From Alisma plantago-aquatica (taxonomy: Eukaryota > Streptophyta > Magnoliopsida > Alismatales > Alismataceae): a DNA stretch of 64,000 bases. Below are positions 1-12,292 of this stretch, piece after piece. The notes below the pieces were generated by a model. It did no database searches, was not told the origin of the DNA, and worked only from the letters and a program-made list of their open reading frames with translations. Both the position numbers and the translations under genes were made by a program. Numbering within the stretch: the first letter of the stretch is position 1; every line of letters begins with the position of its first letter. Where the stretch lies: positions 113,824,767-113,888,766 of the forward strand of contig OY856411.1 in assembly GCA_963693085.1 (NCBI GenBank). Reading direction: 5' to 3'.

Positions 1-1670
1 ACTTAGAGCTAATTACCCATGAATCATATTCCAAGTGATCTAAAATGTCCATCATGCTTCTGCTGTGAAAGTGCCTTTGTCAAGGGGTCAACAATATTAT
101 TCTCAGTTGGTACTCTACAAATCTTTACATCTCCTGGATGTACAATCTCTCATATGAGATGGAAATGCCCTTGTATATTCTTTGAGAGATGATGTGATTT
201 GGGTTCCTTAGCCTGTGAAATAGCTCCATTGTTGTCACAATATAGCTCGATTGCGTCGCTGATGCATGGAACGACCCCAAGTTCTGTAATGAACTTCTTG
301 ATCCATACAACATCCTTTGTTGCATTTGATGAAGCAATATACCCAACCTCTGTTATAGAATCGACAATTGTTTCTTTCTTAGAACTCTTCCAGCTTACAA
401 CACCATTATTGAGGCATAACACGAATCCTTATTGCGATTTGTAATCATCTTTGTCAGTCTGGAAGCTTGCATCAGTGTAACCTCTTACCACTAAATCTTC
501 CTCTCCACCATAGACCAATAATTGATCCTTTATTCTTCTCAAGTACTTGAGGATGTTCTTCATGGCTATCCAGTGAGCATCACCTTGATTTGAGTGATAT
601 CTTCTCATCATGCTCAAGGCATATGAGACGTCTGGATAGTTACACAACATTGCATACATGATTGATCCAATTGCTGAGGCATATGGAATCAAACTCATGT
701 GTTCCATTTCTTTACAAGATCTGAGACATTGAACTTTAGAGATGGAAACTCTATGTAGCATGGAGGTTTCTTGTATTTGAGTTCTCCATGCTGAGCTTCT
801 TCAACACTTTGTCAATGTATGTGCTTTGACTCAGTCCAAGAAGCCTTTTGGATCTATCTCTATATATCTTTACCCCCAAGATGTAGGATGCTTCTCCCAA
901 GTCTTTCATAAAAAATGTATTTCCCAACCATGTCATTACCTTTTATAAAGTAGGGATGTCATTCCCCATCAAAAGTATGTCATCTACATACAATATGAGG
1001 ATGTCACTATGATCCCACTAACCTTCTTGTACAAAAAAGGTTTATCTTCATTTTGAACAAAGCCAAACTCTTTGACTATCTCGTCACAACAAAGATTCCA
1101 GCTCCGAGATGCTTGCTTCAATCCATAGATTGACCTTTATATATTACAAACTTTATTTGCATCCTTTGGATTTATAAAAACACTCAGGTGGTTTCATGTA
1201 CACATCCTCAAGAAGATTCCTGTTAATTAATGCAATTTTAACATCCATATGCCAAATCCCATAGTCATGATAAGATGTAATAGCAACCATGATCCTGATG
1301 GTCTTAACCATGGCCACTGGAGAAAAGGTTCATCAGAGTTAACATCTTGAACTTGTCTGACATTCTTTTCTACCAATCTGCCCTTATAGGTTTGAACCTT
1401 TCCATCCATGTCAGTCTTCTTCTTGAAGACTCACTTGCACCCTATGGGTTCTACCCCTTCAGGTGGATCGACCAAAGTTCATACTTTGTTGGTTTACATG
1501 GATTCCATCTTAGATCTCATGGCCTCAAACCATTTCTCAAACTTTGGTCCCTTAATAGCATCTTGGTAGGATATTAGCTCATCATCTATGACCAGTTCAC
1601 TGCCTTGTGGAGTCACAAGATATCCAAATCGTTCAAGCTTAACACATGTCCAATTAGCTCTACGAGGTTC
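1..1670 (-). pseudogene. Copia-1 reverse transcriptase and RNase H, broken
   Basis: This is the C-terminal half of the copia polyprotein, which would copy the RNA genome into DNA and remove the RNA strand. Reading down from 1670, visible family motifs are a D-D-E-L-like linker, VFKKKTDMDGKV near 1400, the catalytic YVDD at 979-990, MKDLGEASYILG near 900, SQSTYIDKVL near 810, PYASAIGSIMYAMLC near 650, GYTDASFQTDKDD near 460 and the RNase H words VSWKSSK and YCDNNGAI near 380-225. At least six frame breaks or stops separate these blocks. YVDD is intact, unlike in Copia-2. No start codon applies, because this is an internal part of one polyprotein. Confidence 0.9.
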
Positions 1671-2790
1671 CTATATTACTTGAGGAATTTGATATTGCAC
1701 AACACCTTGTGATTCTCTTGGTTCCTCTTGTTCATCTATCAGTTCTATGTTCTCTTGTTGGTCTCGAACCTCTTCGAGTTCTACCTTCCTCTCGTTGATT
1801 CCTTTGGAAATAAAATCCATCTTAAGGAATGTGACATCCTTGACAACAGACACTGTGTTGTCAGGTTGGGAATAAAAGTAATATCCTCTTGTCTCTTTAG
1901 GATATCCAAAAAAATAACATTTATCAGATTTAGGAATAAGCTTATCAGAAAACATTCTCTTATAATAAGCTTCACATCCATAAATCCTCATGAAAGACAT
2001 TTTGGGACGTTCCCATGCCATATCCACCATGGTGTCTTTTGAACTGATTTAGATGGTACTCGATTTAGAGTATACATGGTGGTTTATAGAGCATAACCCC
2101 TGAAGATAGTCGGAAGCTCAACTAAACTCATCATTGATCGCACCATATACAGTAATGTGTGATTCCTTCTTTCTGATACGCCATTTTGCTGAGGTGTTCC
2201 AGGTGGAGTCCTTTGGGATACAATCCCATGGGCTCTAAGAAGGTCCTCAAACTCTTGGTTTAAGTATTATCCACCTTGATCAGAATGAAGTGCCTTAATA
2301 CTTTTACCAAGTTTGTTTTGTACTTCATTCATAAACCCCTTGAACTTTTCAAGATTTTTTGAGTTATGTTTCATTAAATAAACATAGCCATACCTACTGA
2401 AGTCATCAATGAAGGTAATGAAGTAATGATACCCACCTCTAGTGGTTGTTCTAAAAGGTCCACATACATAAGTATGTATGATTTCGAATAGATCACTAGA
2501 TCTCTCATTGTTATCGGTGAAAGGGGTTTTAGCCATCTTGCCTAACAAACACGATTCACATGTTTCTATTGATTCCAAATCAAAAGAGTCTAGATAACCA
2601 TCCGTATGGAGTCTAGATATGTGATTCTCATTTATGTTCCCTAGATGACAATGCCAAAGGTATGTTTTGTTTGAGTTATTGAGTTTTAATCTTTTGATAT
2701 TAACATTATAAACATATGTCTTTAGATATAACAAGCAAATACCATAAGACATTGGGGTACTGCCATGTGAGATCCCATCTTTGAGAGTAG
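1671..2790 (-). pseudogene. Copia-1 GAG-pre-integrase and integrase core, broken
   Basis: The integrase of the copia polyprotein would insert element DNA into the chromosome. From 2752 downward the sequence shows the pre-integrase zinc region (LWHCHLGNINE, CESCLLGKMAKTPF) and then the core with GGYHYFITFIDDFSRYGYVY. Of the acidic triad, the first Asp position reads Tyr (HTYVCGP), the second is present (LHSDQGG) but is followed by a stop, and the Glu is present in NGVSERRN near 2170. The C-terminal part (about 1680-2030) is an open run of 119 codons ending in an acidic linker. It lies directly downstream of the protease segment. Confidence 0.88.
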
Positions 2791-3092
2791 AGCATCAACC
2801 ATTTTTAATATGGAATTCAAATCCATCCTTTTCCATACAAGATGCAGAAATGATGTTAATATTTATAGAAGGTACGTAATAGTAGTTCTTTAACTCTATT
2901 GCAAGCCATGTGGGTAGAGATAAACTATAGGTTCCCACTATGTTGGCCGCAAGTCTTGCACCATTAGCAGCTCGCAGTTTCACCTTGCCTTTTCCCAAAG
3001 GCCTACTTCCTTTCAGATCCTACACATTCAGACATATGTGAGATCCACATATGGTATCTATTACCCACGATGAAGAAGTAGATATATTTATA
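2791..3092 (-). pseudogene. Copia-1 aspartic protease segment, broken
   Basis: This segment lies between gag and integrase, as expected for a copia protease. The active-site window at 3047-3067 reads WVIDTIC, where the family has WVLDSGC or WVLDTGC, so the glycine of the D-S/T-G triad is lost. Below it, GKGKVKLRAANGARLA and the strand ISASCMEKDGFEFHIKNG match the usual copia protease C-terminal wording. The frame is broken between the active site and the following block. An inactive protease could not process a polyprotein, in keeping with a dead element. Confidence 0.82.
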
Positions 3093-3840
3093 TCAATAAT
3101 GTATATACCTAAAGTGGAGAGTCCCCATCTTCTTCTTCCTGAATGCCTTCAAGTACAAAGGATAAGTTCCTCTTTTACTTTTCTTTCTCCTTATCTTGAG
3201 TGTTGAAGATTTGGATTTGGGCTTGACCTTAGAACTCTTCTCGACCTTGCTTTTATCCTTGGACTCAGCTCCGCTAATCATCATTAGGAGCTTGTCCTTC
3301 TTCAATTTTGCTTCATCGTGAATCAACATGGAAAGCAAGTCTGACATGTGGTCAGCCACATTATTCACATCATAACATGCAATAAAGCGACCATATGATT
3401 CTGGCATTGACTTTAGAATTATATCCATGGCCAACTCTTGGCTCAAGGTGAATCCCAGTTCTTCAATATGATACACATGTCCAATCATATTGAGCACATG
3501 TTCTTGTAATGAGGTTCCCTCTGTCATCTTAGACTCAAGTAGCACCTTTATGATATTGTCCATTTCTTGCTTTGTAAGACCAAGTGTCACTTTCTTAAGA
3601 TGTGTTACCATCTCAAGAACACTCATGTTTGTGAACTGCTCATGCAACTTGTTCATGTATCTAAGCATTAGGTACTTTATCTCTAAGGTGTCATTGGCAT
3701 GCTTCCAGTAAGCATCCACTTGTACCCTAGGTGCATTAGGAACATGTATTTCTGGCACTGGTTTATCAAGGGTGTAAAGCTTGCACTCTTTATTGAGAAC
3801 CCTCCTCAAAGTCCAAAACCAATCATGGAAATTTGTCCTA
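3093..3840 (-). pseudogene. Copia-1 gag remnant
   Basis: An open frame of 238 codons (3093-3809) holds the copia Gag (UBN2-type) region: WKHANDTLEIKYLML, VLEMVTHLKKVTLGLTKQEM, then a lysine-rich tail. The usual CCHC zinc knuckle is not visible; the tail (KIRRKKSKRGTYPLYLKAF) appears out of the original frame, suggesting a frameshift before the knuckle. Gag would form the particle that packages element RNA. The true start is probably slightly upstream near 3840, where similarity to Copia-2 continues in another frame. Copia-2 has the same tail wording, so the shift may predate the divergence of the two copies. Confidence 0.8.
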
Positions 3841-5238
3841 TAAAGTTTGTCCTTCTTAAGGTCCGTTCACAATATGGATTTGTCCATCATTTGATTCTAG
3901 AAGAGAAAATTTGCATTTGTCAAAAAGTTTTGATTTGATTTGAAAATTTTGACGATACTAATTAGTTCTGTAATTATCATCACTCCCAATATTTTATTTC
4001 AAATTGATAGCCCTCAGAAATAATTTTAGAGTATTGCAGTGTATAATATTCTAGTGGGCCAGATCCAAGATAATTCAACAGTGGCCTGATAAACACTGCA
4101 AAACATAGTAAATTATCAAGGTAGGGCACTTTTGCTAATTGCATCATATGCAATTTTGGATATATGATATGTGAAACTCCTTGCCATACTCATCTTCATG
4201 CTTCTGGGTTTAGACACTCTAAGAATCACCAGTTTAGTCCTGACCTAACAGCCAACACGATAGATATGCACCCTACAAAGGAAAAACCTACATATCTACC
4301 GTCACACTTCCACGAGATAGACGACGCACCATGCAAAGGCATAACCTAAGCTTGGTCGATCAAGCCTTTCATGTGTGTTTCTATTGGAAAGCATCTAAGA
4401 CTTCAAATAATTTTTATCTGAGGGAGTTTGTATTTATAAATACATATACTTTATCTAATAACCACATATATAGTACATATCATATACATGCTATTATTCC
4501 GCAATGAAAACATGCAATAAATGAAAGCGATAGTCAGGCCAGCCTAATGTAATTCCTTGGAGCCATAAAGAATTACCATATCCTAGGTCCACATCACATG
4601 TAGAGACCAATTGTTGATGAAGATATGTGCTTGCCAATCTGGGTTGATTGGTTTAACCCTTAAACCGACCGGCTCGCCTCCTGTCTAGTCATTTGGTCAT
4701 CTCACCGGTCGCCAACATCTGTCGGTACACCATCTGCTGACTCCTCCAACTGATCGGTTGGGTCCACTAGCCGATCGGCTTGTCTCGTCTACTAGATCCT
4801 CCTTAGTCCTCCATGTTTTCAACTCATCCTTGAGATGTCATCTTCTTTTTCATAACAAGAAAATAAACAATCCTACTATTGCATGATTATTGAGAAACCT
4901 CGAGTTACATTCGAGGGGATCTAGGGTAGGAGATAATTAACTTTACACTGGGAACATTAGATAAAGGCACAGTATACAGACTGAGATAAAAGGATTAACC
5001 AACCATACAACCATGCACAGATAATAGGGGTTATTGTTCATAACCATGCTACACATCCACCATCAAAACCGCTTTTAGGGTGACACATGTAAATTGCATA
5101 TATATATATACATATATATTAGTTTGGGATTATGCGTGGTATTTAATTGGACATAATTATTCACACTGTATGGAATAATTAATTGATAAAACCAAAAATA
5201 CGATCATATTGATGATACCAAAATATAGTAGATTGATG
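3841..5238 (-). other. Copia-1 untranslated leader between primer site and gag
   Basis: This is about 1.4 kb without coding potential, matched by the same stretch in Copia-2 (30961-32332). It contains short AT runs near 5100-5120 and a patch at 4640-4790 with repeated CCGATCGG/CCGACCGG-like words of the hairpin type also found in the LTR. No gene is seen. Confidence 0.7.
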
Positions 5239-5252
5239 TGGCTCTGATAACA
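5239..5252 (-). promoter_or_regulatory. Copia-1 primer-binding site (initiator Met tRNA)
   Basis: The minus strand reads TGTTATCAGAGCCA next to the LTR edge. The plant initiator-Met tRNA complement is TGGTATCAGAGCC, so there is one mismatch. It marks the start of minus-strand DNA synthesis and fixes the element's orientation. Confidence 0.85.
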
Positions 5253-5848
5253 TTGTAGGGAAATATGGATATAGAATAGGTAGCGAAAACAAAAATTTTA
5301 ACTACCATATCCCCCATGAACTAGTGGATCGCGTCAATAACTATAAAATAGGAAGAATGGTTTCGTGGATATGCCTGGTCTAGAGCAAGTCCAGTGACAT
5401 CTCCTCATCATTGTAGATGCACAACTGTCTTCTAGTTGCATTGGGACTCATATGAGTGATGTGCCTCCTAGTCTACACGATGGACTGCAACCTTGAACAT
5501 CGTTGTCTGCAGCAGCTCCTCTCATCACAGACTGCTGGTTGACATTGTCCTCATTAGCAATGAGTAAAGGCCACCTCACCTCCAGAGAAGTCCACACAGA
5601 CCTCCTCGAACTCTTGTCATCCTTCTAGAATGGACTGGAAGGAGTTTTCCCTCCCATTGGCGTACTAGTAACCAACTTTCTCTTCGACAACAATGATCCT
5701 CAGTAGTTCTCTCCCTTGCCATCCCTCCCTATCCGGGTAGGACCTTCTTGGGCTCTCTTGGTTACCACAACTAGAGAGGACAACAATTGTTAGAGAAACT
5801 AATTCTCAATCGTCTCTATTGTTCTCTGGGAAGCACCCAATATCCCTC

Positions 5849-5856
5849 TATTTATA
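5849..5856 (-). promoter_or_regulatory. Copia-1 LTR TATA box
   Basis: The minus strand reads TATAAATA inside CCTATAAATAGAGGG. The same box is kept in the right LTR of Copia-2 at 32923-32930 and is damaged in the left one near 25490. It is a likely core promoter for element transcription. Confidence 0.6.
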
Positions 5857-6268
5857 GGAGGGGTTTGGTTAGGGTGCCCATTCTGTGCAGGAGTGGAAGG
5901 GATTGGAAGATCTTGAATTTGCACAACATGAGACCATCAACATGGATATCTAGAAACCCAGACTGTCATCTGGCATGTGAGATGGTCATCTCACACTGTG
6001 AGATAGTCGCTTTGTAGTTTCCCACTGCACACAAAATTGGAAAAATGAATCCAATTAATGCATGCCATGATGTCAGCACTAATTTCTTGATGCAATCAAA
6101 TTTTCCATGAAATGAGCAATCTCGATCAAGCTAGATGATAGTCTCCACTCACCCAGATGGTCGTCTGGTGAGCCGATCCAAGCCGGTTGGTTCAGTTGAA
6201 TGAACCGATCAGTTCACACCTCTGTTTGAGAAGAACATAGCCAATTTTAATTTGAATCAGTCTGACAC

Positions 6269-6347
6269 TTCAAATGGCCGTCTCAAATCTTGAGCTGATC
6301 ATTTGGAACTCCAAACGAATGTCTCACTCAATGAGTTGATCATCTGG
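6269..6347. repeat. Inverted-repeat pair in Copia-1 LTR
   Basis: Two imperfect hairpins stand side by side: arms 6271-6285 and 6291-6305 (11 of 15 paired, 5-base loop), and arms 6311-6326 and 6332-6347 (10 of 16, 5-base loop). Both are built on the words CCAAAYG..TCTCA and TGAG.TGAYCRTYTGG. Related words occur near 5960-6000 and 6155-6175. Confidence 0.7.
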
Positions 6348-7453
6348 AAGTGTAGTTAGCTGATCTCTTGTGTGAATTGAATACCTAAACATTTTAGTAA
6401 TCAATTCAATCATCATTCAAGATTAAACTCCTCTTCTAGGTCAAGACCTATGTGTGTGACCCTATAGGTCCCATATTACGTTGGCAGTGAATGTCCATAA
6501 CAACTTATGACATAGCAAGAAACAAGTAGTGCCTAGTTGCACATCAATGCTACCCAAGTAAATGGAAAATTTGATAACAACTACAACCTACAATATATGT
6601 ATGGTGTTGTAGTGTTTGTATAGTTCCTTTGTCACTGATGTCCATATTGAACTCGAGGCATGGAGCAGTCATCCTCTTCATCATTCAATCTTATTTCTTG
6701 AACCAGAGCAGACCGCCTGAGATATATGTAAGCTCAATACTCACATATCGACTCACATGTGCATGGCCATATATTTCTTAGTCTCACTAGTCAAGAGGCT
6801 TAGAACATCAAACTCCTGTAGGAGGGACAAATCCCATTTCTATCACTCACACTCCATCCCTATGTGTCAAAGTCACCCAATCATCACCTTTACAACAACC
6901 CATGTTTCAGAACTGCATTTGATGATGTCAAAGCATACCCAACAACATGTGATGAGTGCAGTGATTTCAAGTTTAAGAACTACAACCACAACCATCATTA
7001 TGAGAGCTGACTATGACTTCCATGATGTTGGATTCTATGTGTCAGTCTCATGGTGGGTCTGTCCGATATACTATTCTCAAACATGTATCTGTGCGCTTGG
7101 TTTGATAGAGCCATATCATAACTAATGAGATTATGTCATCATCCAACTCAGACTCTAATCTTATGTGTCATTCTTGTCTATAAACGTTCTACAATAAAAA
7201 CTGACTAGGGACATAATGAGAATATATATGTACTCTTAGCATCATTATGATATCATTTCCTCAAGTCACATACTTGAAGACATACGTCATTGAGTAATAT
7301 TATTATCTACACATTTATATTGTTACATCATTATCTCATAACTGAATTGAATAATATAAATTGGATGCTTGCCTTTATTAATTAATCAAATCAATTACAA
7401 GTCATGCCATTACAATCATCATATGATTGGCTCTTTGGGCATACATACCAATT

Positions 7454-9454
7454 GTGGCCACCACAATGACCGTGGTGGCTGAAGACCACCACGACGTGGC
7501 AAATACCCAATCATGGCCAATAGAAGTTAGCACAGGAAGCACAAAAGAATGATCGAGGCATCTCTCCTCTAGCATGGCCATGCTCCCCACCACGGTTGTG
7601 GCATCACCTAGCACGATCATGGCACCCACAATGACTGTGGCCACTCCACTTTCCTAACCTACTCTCTACAACATATATCCACCACACCTATATCACTTCC
7701 CATGACCGTATCGCTCCACACCCACCTCGTCCTTAGCGTTCACCATGATCATTGTGACCTCGCAACCCTAACCAATTTTTCCACTACATTATCCACTTTA
7801 CCCCCACTTACACTAGTGTCTCCCCACCAACTTTATATACCATAATGGAAGCCACATCATGAGGTTAGTTGATCCTAGCATTCATTTTTTACCCTCCCTT
7901 GCATTCAAGAGCTCCATGTACCTTCTCCCACCACCATACTCTATTTCCACCTCATTTCCACCCAAAAACCCTAGTTTTCTAGGGTTTTCCACCATAATGC
8001 CCAATATTTCCATGCCATTCATCCACCTTGGAGGATGGAGAACAACCTAAAACATCTAGGAGGTGAAGGAGAAGAAGCTTCCATGGGCTCCATGTCCATC
8101 CATCTCTTTCTTCTCTCATTTTTACTCTTTTGCTTGATTATGAGTAGCCAAGCCCTTTGTGGTGGGCTGTTTGGGGTTAAAATGTTACTTTGTTACCATG
8201 TTTGGGAAAAATAACTTGTAATGAACATATTTCCATTCTATGATGATTGTCTCTTGATTCTATCTCATTTTTTATTATCTTACTTACGATTTATGCTTGT
8301 AAACATGGATTGCTTGTTGTTTGATGCTTGAAAACACCTAGCTTCTAGGGGAAAATGGATTGTATGTGTCTATCTTAGGAATTGATCCTAGGTCCAACTA
8401 GTGGATCCCTAGCTAGCACCCTATATTCTGACATACAAATCCCTTCTCCTACAACTAAGTCTGGGATCTAAGTAGCTAGTGTAAGAGTGATTAGTACGAT
8501 TGCCTAGAGTTTTCTAAAGGCTAGATGGTTAGTAACATGAGGTGAAACACCCTCATCTCTACCCCCATTCCCACCCTTGGCCTCAGTTCCCCCAATACCA
8601 CTTACCCTAGAAACTTAGACTTGCCAAATCCTATTATAATTACACCTAGCCCTAGTTTCCCAACTAGTAGCTTAGGGTAGATTCAAATAGCACATGATTT
8701 GTTGGTTGGTTTGGAAAAGTAGATTGAAGATATAAGACTTGAATGATAAGTTAACCCCCAACTAATATCTTAGTATAATTTTCCAAATAACCGACCTCTC
8801 GTTAATATTTCTTGAAACCCATCTTAATCTCTTAGCTTGCTAATGCTAGTTTAGTTGATTGGTTTTATTGCTTCTTAATCAATTTCTAGAATGGGATACT
8901 TAGGCCTAGCTTGAGTAGTTAGTGCTCTCTTGAGCTTGCTAGTGCTAATCTTATTAGTTAGCGATAATCTAGGCCATTAATTTCTCTAGTTCTTAACTTG
9001 TCTCTTTAGTGTTAACTTTCATTGCTAGTGTAACTTAGTTGTAGTCTCTTGTTCTTTCTTAGTTAGTTGTCTTGTTTTGTTAATTAGATTTAACTTGTTT
9101 GGGGTAACTTAGGGATTTTGATAATCTAGTATTCCTTCTGGCTTTTAATTTCTTGAATCAAATAGTGTAATCAATAAAATCACCATCAAACCCTAAAAAC
9201 CCTACATTTCACTTTAGGAACGTAGCTTACTCTAGCCTAGATCTAGTGCCCCCTCTCTCCCTACAGATCGACCCTTCTCTTACCACTTTCCTATACTACA
9301 ACATGACCCCGTGTGCTTGTGGGTAACTTGTGATTGGCTTAAGTAAGTGTGTCAGACTAGTTCCTTTATAAATTTGAACGATCCCCATGTGTTTTCCTTC
9401 GGTGTGCATCCAATCAAGATTCAATTGATTTGGGTGTATGTTTGAGAATCACAC
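7454..9454 (+). repeat. Athila-1 5' LTR (3' portion)
   Basis: About 2 kb of LTR ends ...GAATCACA at 9454, ten bases before the primer site. The 3' part has the wording typical of Athila U5 (CCCTACAGATCGACCC near 9261, TGCTTGTGGGTAA near 9314). The beginning was displaced by Copia-1 and lies left of the window. The first 50 bases (7452-7505) align with 39262-39315 in the presumed 3' LTR, including TTGTGGCC and GACCGTGGT. No gene is seen here; short open frames such as 7859-8050 look accidental. Confidence 0.78.
7832..7839 (+). promoter_or_regulatory. Possible Athila-1 TATA box
   Basis: TTTATATA follows a C-rich, G-poor stretch and precedes the transcribed-looking part of the LTR by a suitable distance. 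This is inferred from position and sequence only. Confidence 0.4.
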
Positions 9455-9464
9455 CAAGTTTTCT

Positions 9465-9481
9465 GGCACCATTGTCGGGGA
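9465..9481 (+). promoter_or_regulatory. Athila-1 primer-binding site (Asp tRNA)
   Basis: TGGCACCATTGTCGGGG matches the complement of the plant tRNA-Asp 3' end (TGGCGCCGTTGCCGGGG) at 14 of 17 positions. All three differences are C-to-T or G-to-A at CG or CCG sites. It fixes the strand and the Athila/Tat-type assignment. Confidence 0.9.
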
Positions 9482-9729
9482 GTAGAGGTGCTCAACCTAG
9501 CTATTTAGAGTATCTTAGCTCTTCCTAATACTCTCACAATTGCTATTATTTTCTTACTTTTGCATACTTATTTTCTAACTTGGCTCTTGTTGATTGTTTG
9601 TGTATTTTGCAGGTGACAAGGGTACATGCTTGGCAGATGTTTGACTTCTACTTCCTTAGTTCCCTTTGACCCTGAGATAGGTAGAAGAAGATGTCAAAAC
9701 CTCCCCAAAGAACACCAAAAAACTAAGAT

Positions 9730-11335
9730 GGCTAAGGAAGGTCCTCATGGGATGCACAATGACCACCTGGCCTCCCCCTCCATAATTACTTCACTCCAAG
9801 AAACTACACCTCACCCAGGGTCACCCTTGTTGACCAAATGTCTGGTCAAGAATTTTCCATCCCACTAGCCCTTCCCAGACCCCTACCCACTTTCGATTGG
9901 ATGAAGAACAAGAATCCATACCACCATATCGATACTTTTCTGGAGACATGTTCCACCTTTTACATGCCTCCAGCCACAAATGATTCCATAAGAAGAACCC
10001 TTTTCCCTTTCTCCCTTAAAGAAAAAGCCAAGGAGTGGTACATGTCCAAGCCTGATCTAGTGACCTGGATGGAAGTGAAGACTGAGTTCCTAAAGAGGTT
10101 CTATCCGATCTCCAGGATAACTCAGATGAGGAGATGCATCACATCCTTCACACAAAGGGAAAATGAGCCTCATGAAGCCTGGGAAAGATTCCAAAAGCTC
10201 CTATGAGACTGCTCCCACCATGAAGTTCCTCTATGACAGCTAGTGCAGTCTTTCTATACTAGACTTGTTGAGTTGAGCCAGACTACAATTGACTCTTCTT
10301 GTGGTAGAACGTTCATGGCTAGACATCCAGAAGAGTCTTGGACACTCTTTAAGAACCTTGCTAAAAACTCATGCCACCAAGCTTCAAGCAAGGGAGATCA
10401 CCTCGATAGGAACTGGGTTCCTCCCCCTCCTCCTCCAGCTCCAGTCAAAGATGAGGCCAATCCTCAAATGATGAAAATCCTGATTGATATGATGAACTTG
10501 ATGAAGAATCAAGCCGGAGGTTTCTTTTAGCTACTCTACCAACATCATGGAGGCATTATGTGAAGAAGTGCAAGCCTTGCAATATTTTGGGAACATGAAC
10601 AACTAAGGACCCATGTCAAACTCCTACACTCGAGAATGGAGGAATCACCCAAATTTCTCTTGGAGGAAACATGGTGATGCAGGACAAGGGCAATAAAGGC
10701 AACACCAAGGGTCAAAGTATAAAGTTAAGTTTGAAGAGGAAGTTCTTGGAAGGCTAAGAAGCTTTGATGATGTGAAGAAAGATGTGTCTGCTCAACAACA
10801 AAACATTAGAAGATTTGAGTAAAGGATTGATCAGATCTCTCTTTCACTTACCCTTCGTGAGGAGGTAAAACTCCCTTCCCAACCCTTGGTGAATCCAAAT
10901 AATGAAAGTGGCTCACTGAGCACTCCTCAAGGTTCTTACATCCCACCATAAGGGCAAGTACCCATTCTACAATAGTACCAAGGACCTCCTAATCCCTATC
11001 CTCCTCCACCTCCACAAACCACTTACAACTATCACTACATTCCACCATCACCTCACTCATGCCAACAACCCACTCCACAATATCACCCCCATCTACCACA
11101 ACCACCACAACCACCATCTCAGCTACAGTTCATTTTCCAAAACCCAAACTCACCACACCAAAGACCACCACCACATTAAAAATCACAAAAGCCACCACAA
11201 GCTTCCTCTCTACCACCCATGAGCAAGTGAAGGTTGTGATGGTGTTGAGAAGTGGGAGGACTTTGGAGCAACCCAAAGATACAAAAGTTGATAGTGCAGT
11301 CGTTGAATCTAGAGTTGATACTGTGATTTGAGGTA
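9730..11335 (+). pseudogene. Athila-1 gag
   Basis: This is the capsid-type protein of an Athila element (retrotransposon gag family). The frame holding the start-like region (9838-10206) contains HHIDTFLETCSTFY, FPFSLKEKAKEWY, FLKRFYPISR and ENEPHEAWERFQKLL, the core gag helices in the usual order. It is followed after a stop by FYTRLVELSQTTIDSSCG (10243-10530). A degraded zinc-knuckle region follows (GPMSNSYTREWRNHPNFSW near 10612-10668), then a C-rich low-complexity stretch and VVMVLRSGRTLEQPK near 11237, which marks the gag-to-protease border in Athila. Three or more stops and shifts are present. The most probable start lies upstream of 9838. Confidence 0.88.
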
Positions 11336-11399
11336 GTGCTACTAACATTCTAAATTTTTTTGATGTAAACCAGTCGAGAGCCCAACTCCCCCTTTCCCG

Positions 11400-12292
11400 A
11401 TGCACTTAGAGAACCATTAACCGAGAAAAGAAAGAAGAAGGATACCGAGGATATCATGGAAACCTTTAAACAAGTGAGGATAAACATTCCATTACTAGAT
11501 GTCGTCAAGAAAATCTCGTCCTATGCAAAGTTCTTGAAAGATTTGTGTACCTTCAAAAGGAGAAAAATAGGAAGAACACCAAGGAGAGTCAAGCTCATTG
11601 AGAAAGTGAGTTCTATTTTGCAACACTCCACACCGCAAAAGAGGAAAGATCCCAGTGCACCCATCATTTCTTGCTATATTGGAACTCACTGTATAGACCA
11701 AGCAGTCTTTGAATTGGGTTCTAGCATGAATCTGATGCTCTATGATGTGTATGCCAAACTAAACTTGGGACAATTGCAATCAACTAATTGCACCTTACAA
11801 TTGGCTGACTGTTCAATGTAGACACCTTAAGAGCAAGTTGATAATGTGTTGGTGAACCTTCATGATGAAACCTCCACATTCTTTCCAGCTGATGTTATTG
11901 TGCTTCATATGGAAAAAGACTCAAGGAAGGTGTCGATTATCTTGGGAAGACCTTTCCTAGCTACAAATGATGCAGTGATTCATGTGAGAACAAACACCAT
12001 GTATGTGAAATTCATGCACATGAAGATCCAGTTGAACATTTTCAAAGATTCTACTAAAGTCCAGATGATAGGTTCTACAGAAGAAAATTGCTATCTAATT
12101 GACTACCTTGAGGAGATTGTAGAAGAATGCATGCCTGCATGGATTCAGACTGCCACCCTAGCTAGGGGTCTATCACCCATTATGGAGTTCCACAATGATG
12201 ATGATGAAGAAGAAAATGAATTAACCTTAGTGGCTACAAGTGAGGACCTCTTGTCCATTTTTGAAAAACCTCTAAAGAATTCTATAGAATAA
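11400..12292 (+). pseudogene. Athila-1 aspartic protease region
   Basis: The frame 11456-11821 reads INIPLLDVVKKISSYAKFLKDL and then VSSILQH, ISCYIG and the active site. Athila proteases have DLGSS or DLGAS followed by NL; here it is ELGSSMNLML near 11711, so the catalytic Asp has become Glu. The second half (11846-12292) has VIVLHMEKDSRKVSIILGRPFLATNDAVI and KIQLNIF, the C-terminal part of the fold, followed by an acidic linker. One stop separates the halves at about 11819. It lies directly between gag and RT. Confidence 0.88.

Larger units (their letters stand above)
1..7453 (-). mobile_element. Copia-1, partial LTR retrotransposon (Ty1/copia, Tork/Angela-like)
   Basis: Read on the minus strand the order is LTR (5254-7453), initiator-Met primer site, leader, gag, protease, integrase, RT and RNase H. 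That is the copia order, with integrase before RT. The left end is cut by the window. Position 1 aligns with the point about 15 bases inside the left LTR of Copia-2 (near 27110), so the missing LTR should begin just outside. All reading frames are broken, so it cannot move by itself. It closely matches Copia-2 throughout and belongs to the same family. The lineage call rests on TNT1-94-like protein wording and long LTRs and is less certain than the superfamily. Confidence 0.93.
5254..7453 (-). repeat. Copia-1 LTR (5' LTR of a minus-strand element)
   Basis: This LTR of about 2.2 kb begins TGTAGGGAAATATGG in plus orientation and ends near ...CATACCAATT. It aligns along its length with both Copia-2 LTRs (24914-27097 and 32348-34497), for example the AAATCCCATTTCTATCACTCAC block near 6830, 26472 and 33870. 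The terminal CA expected at the right edge is eroded. Beyond it lies Athila-1 LTR sequence. Confidence 0.9.
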
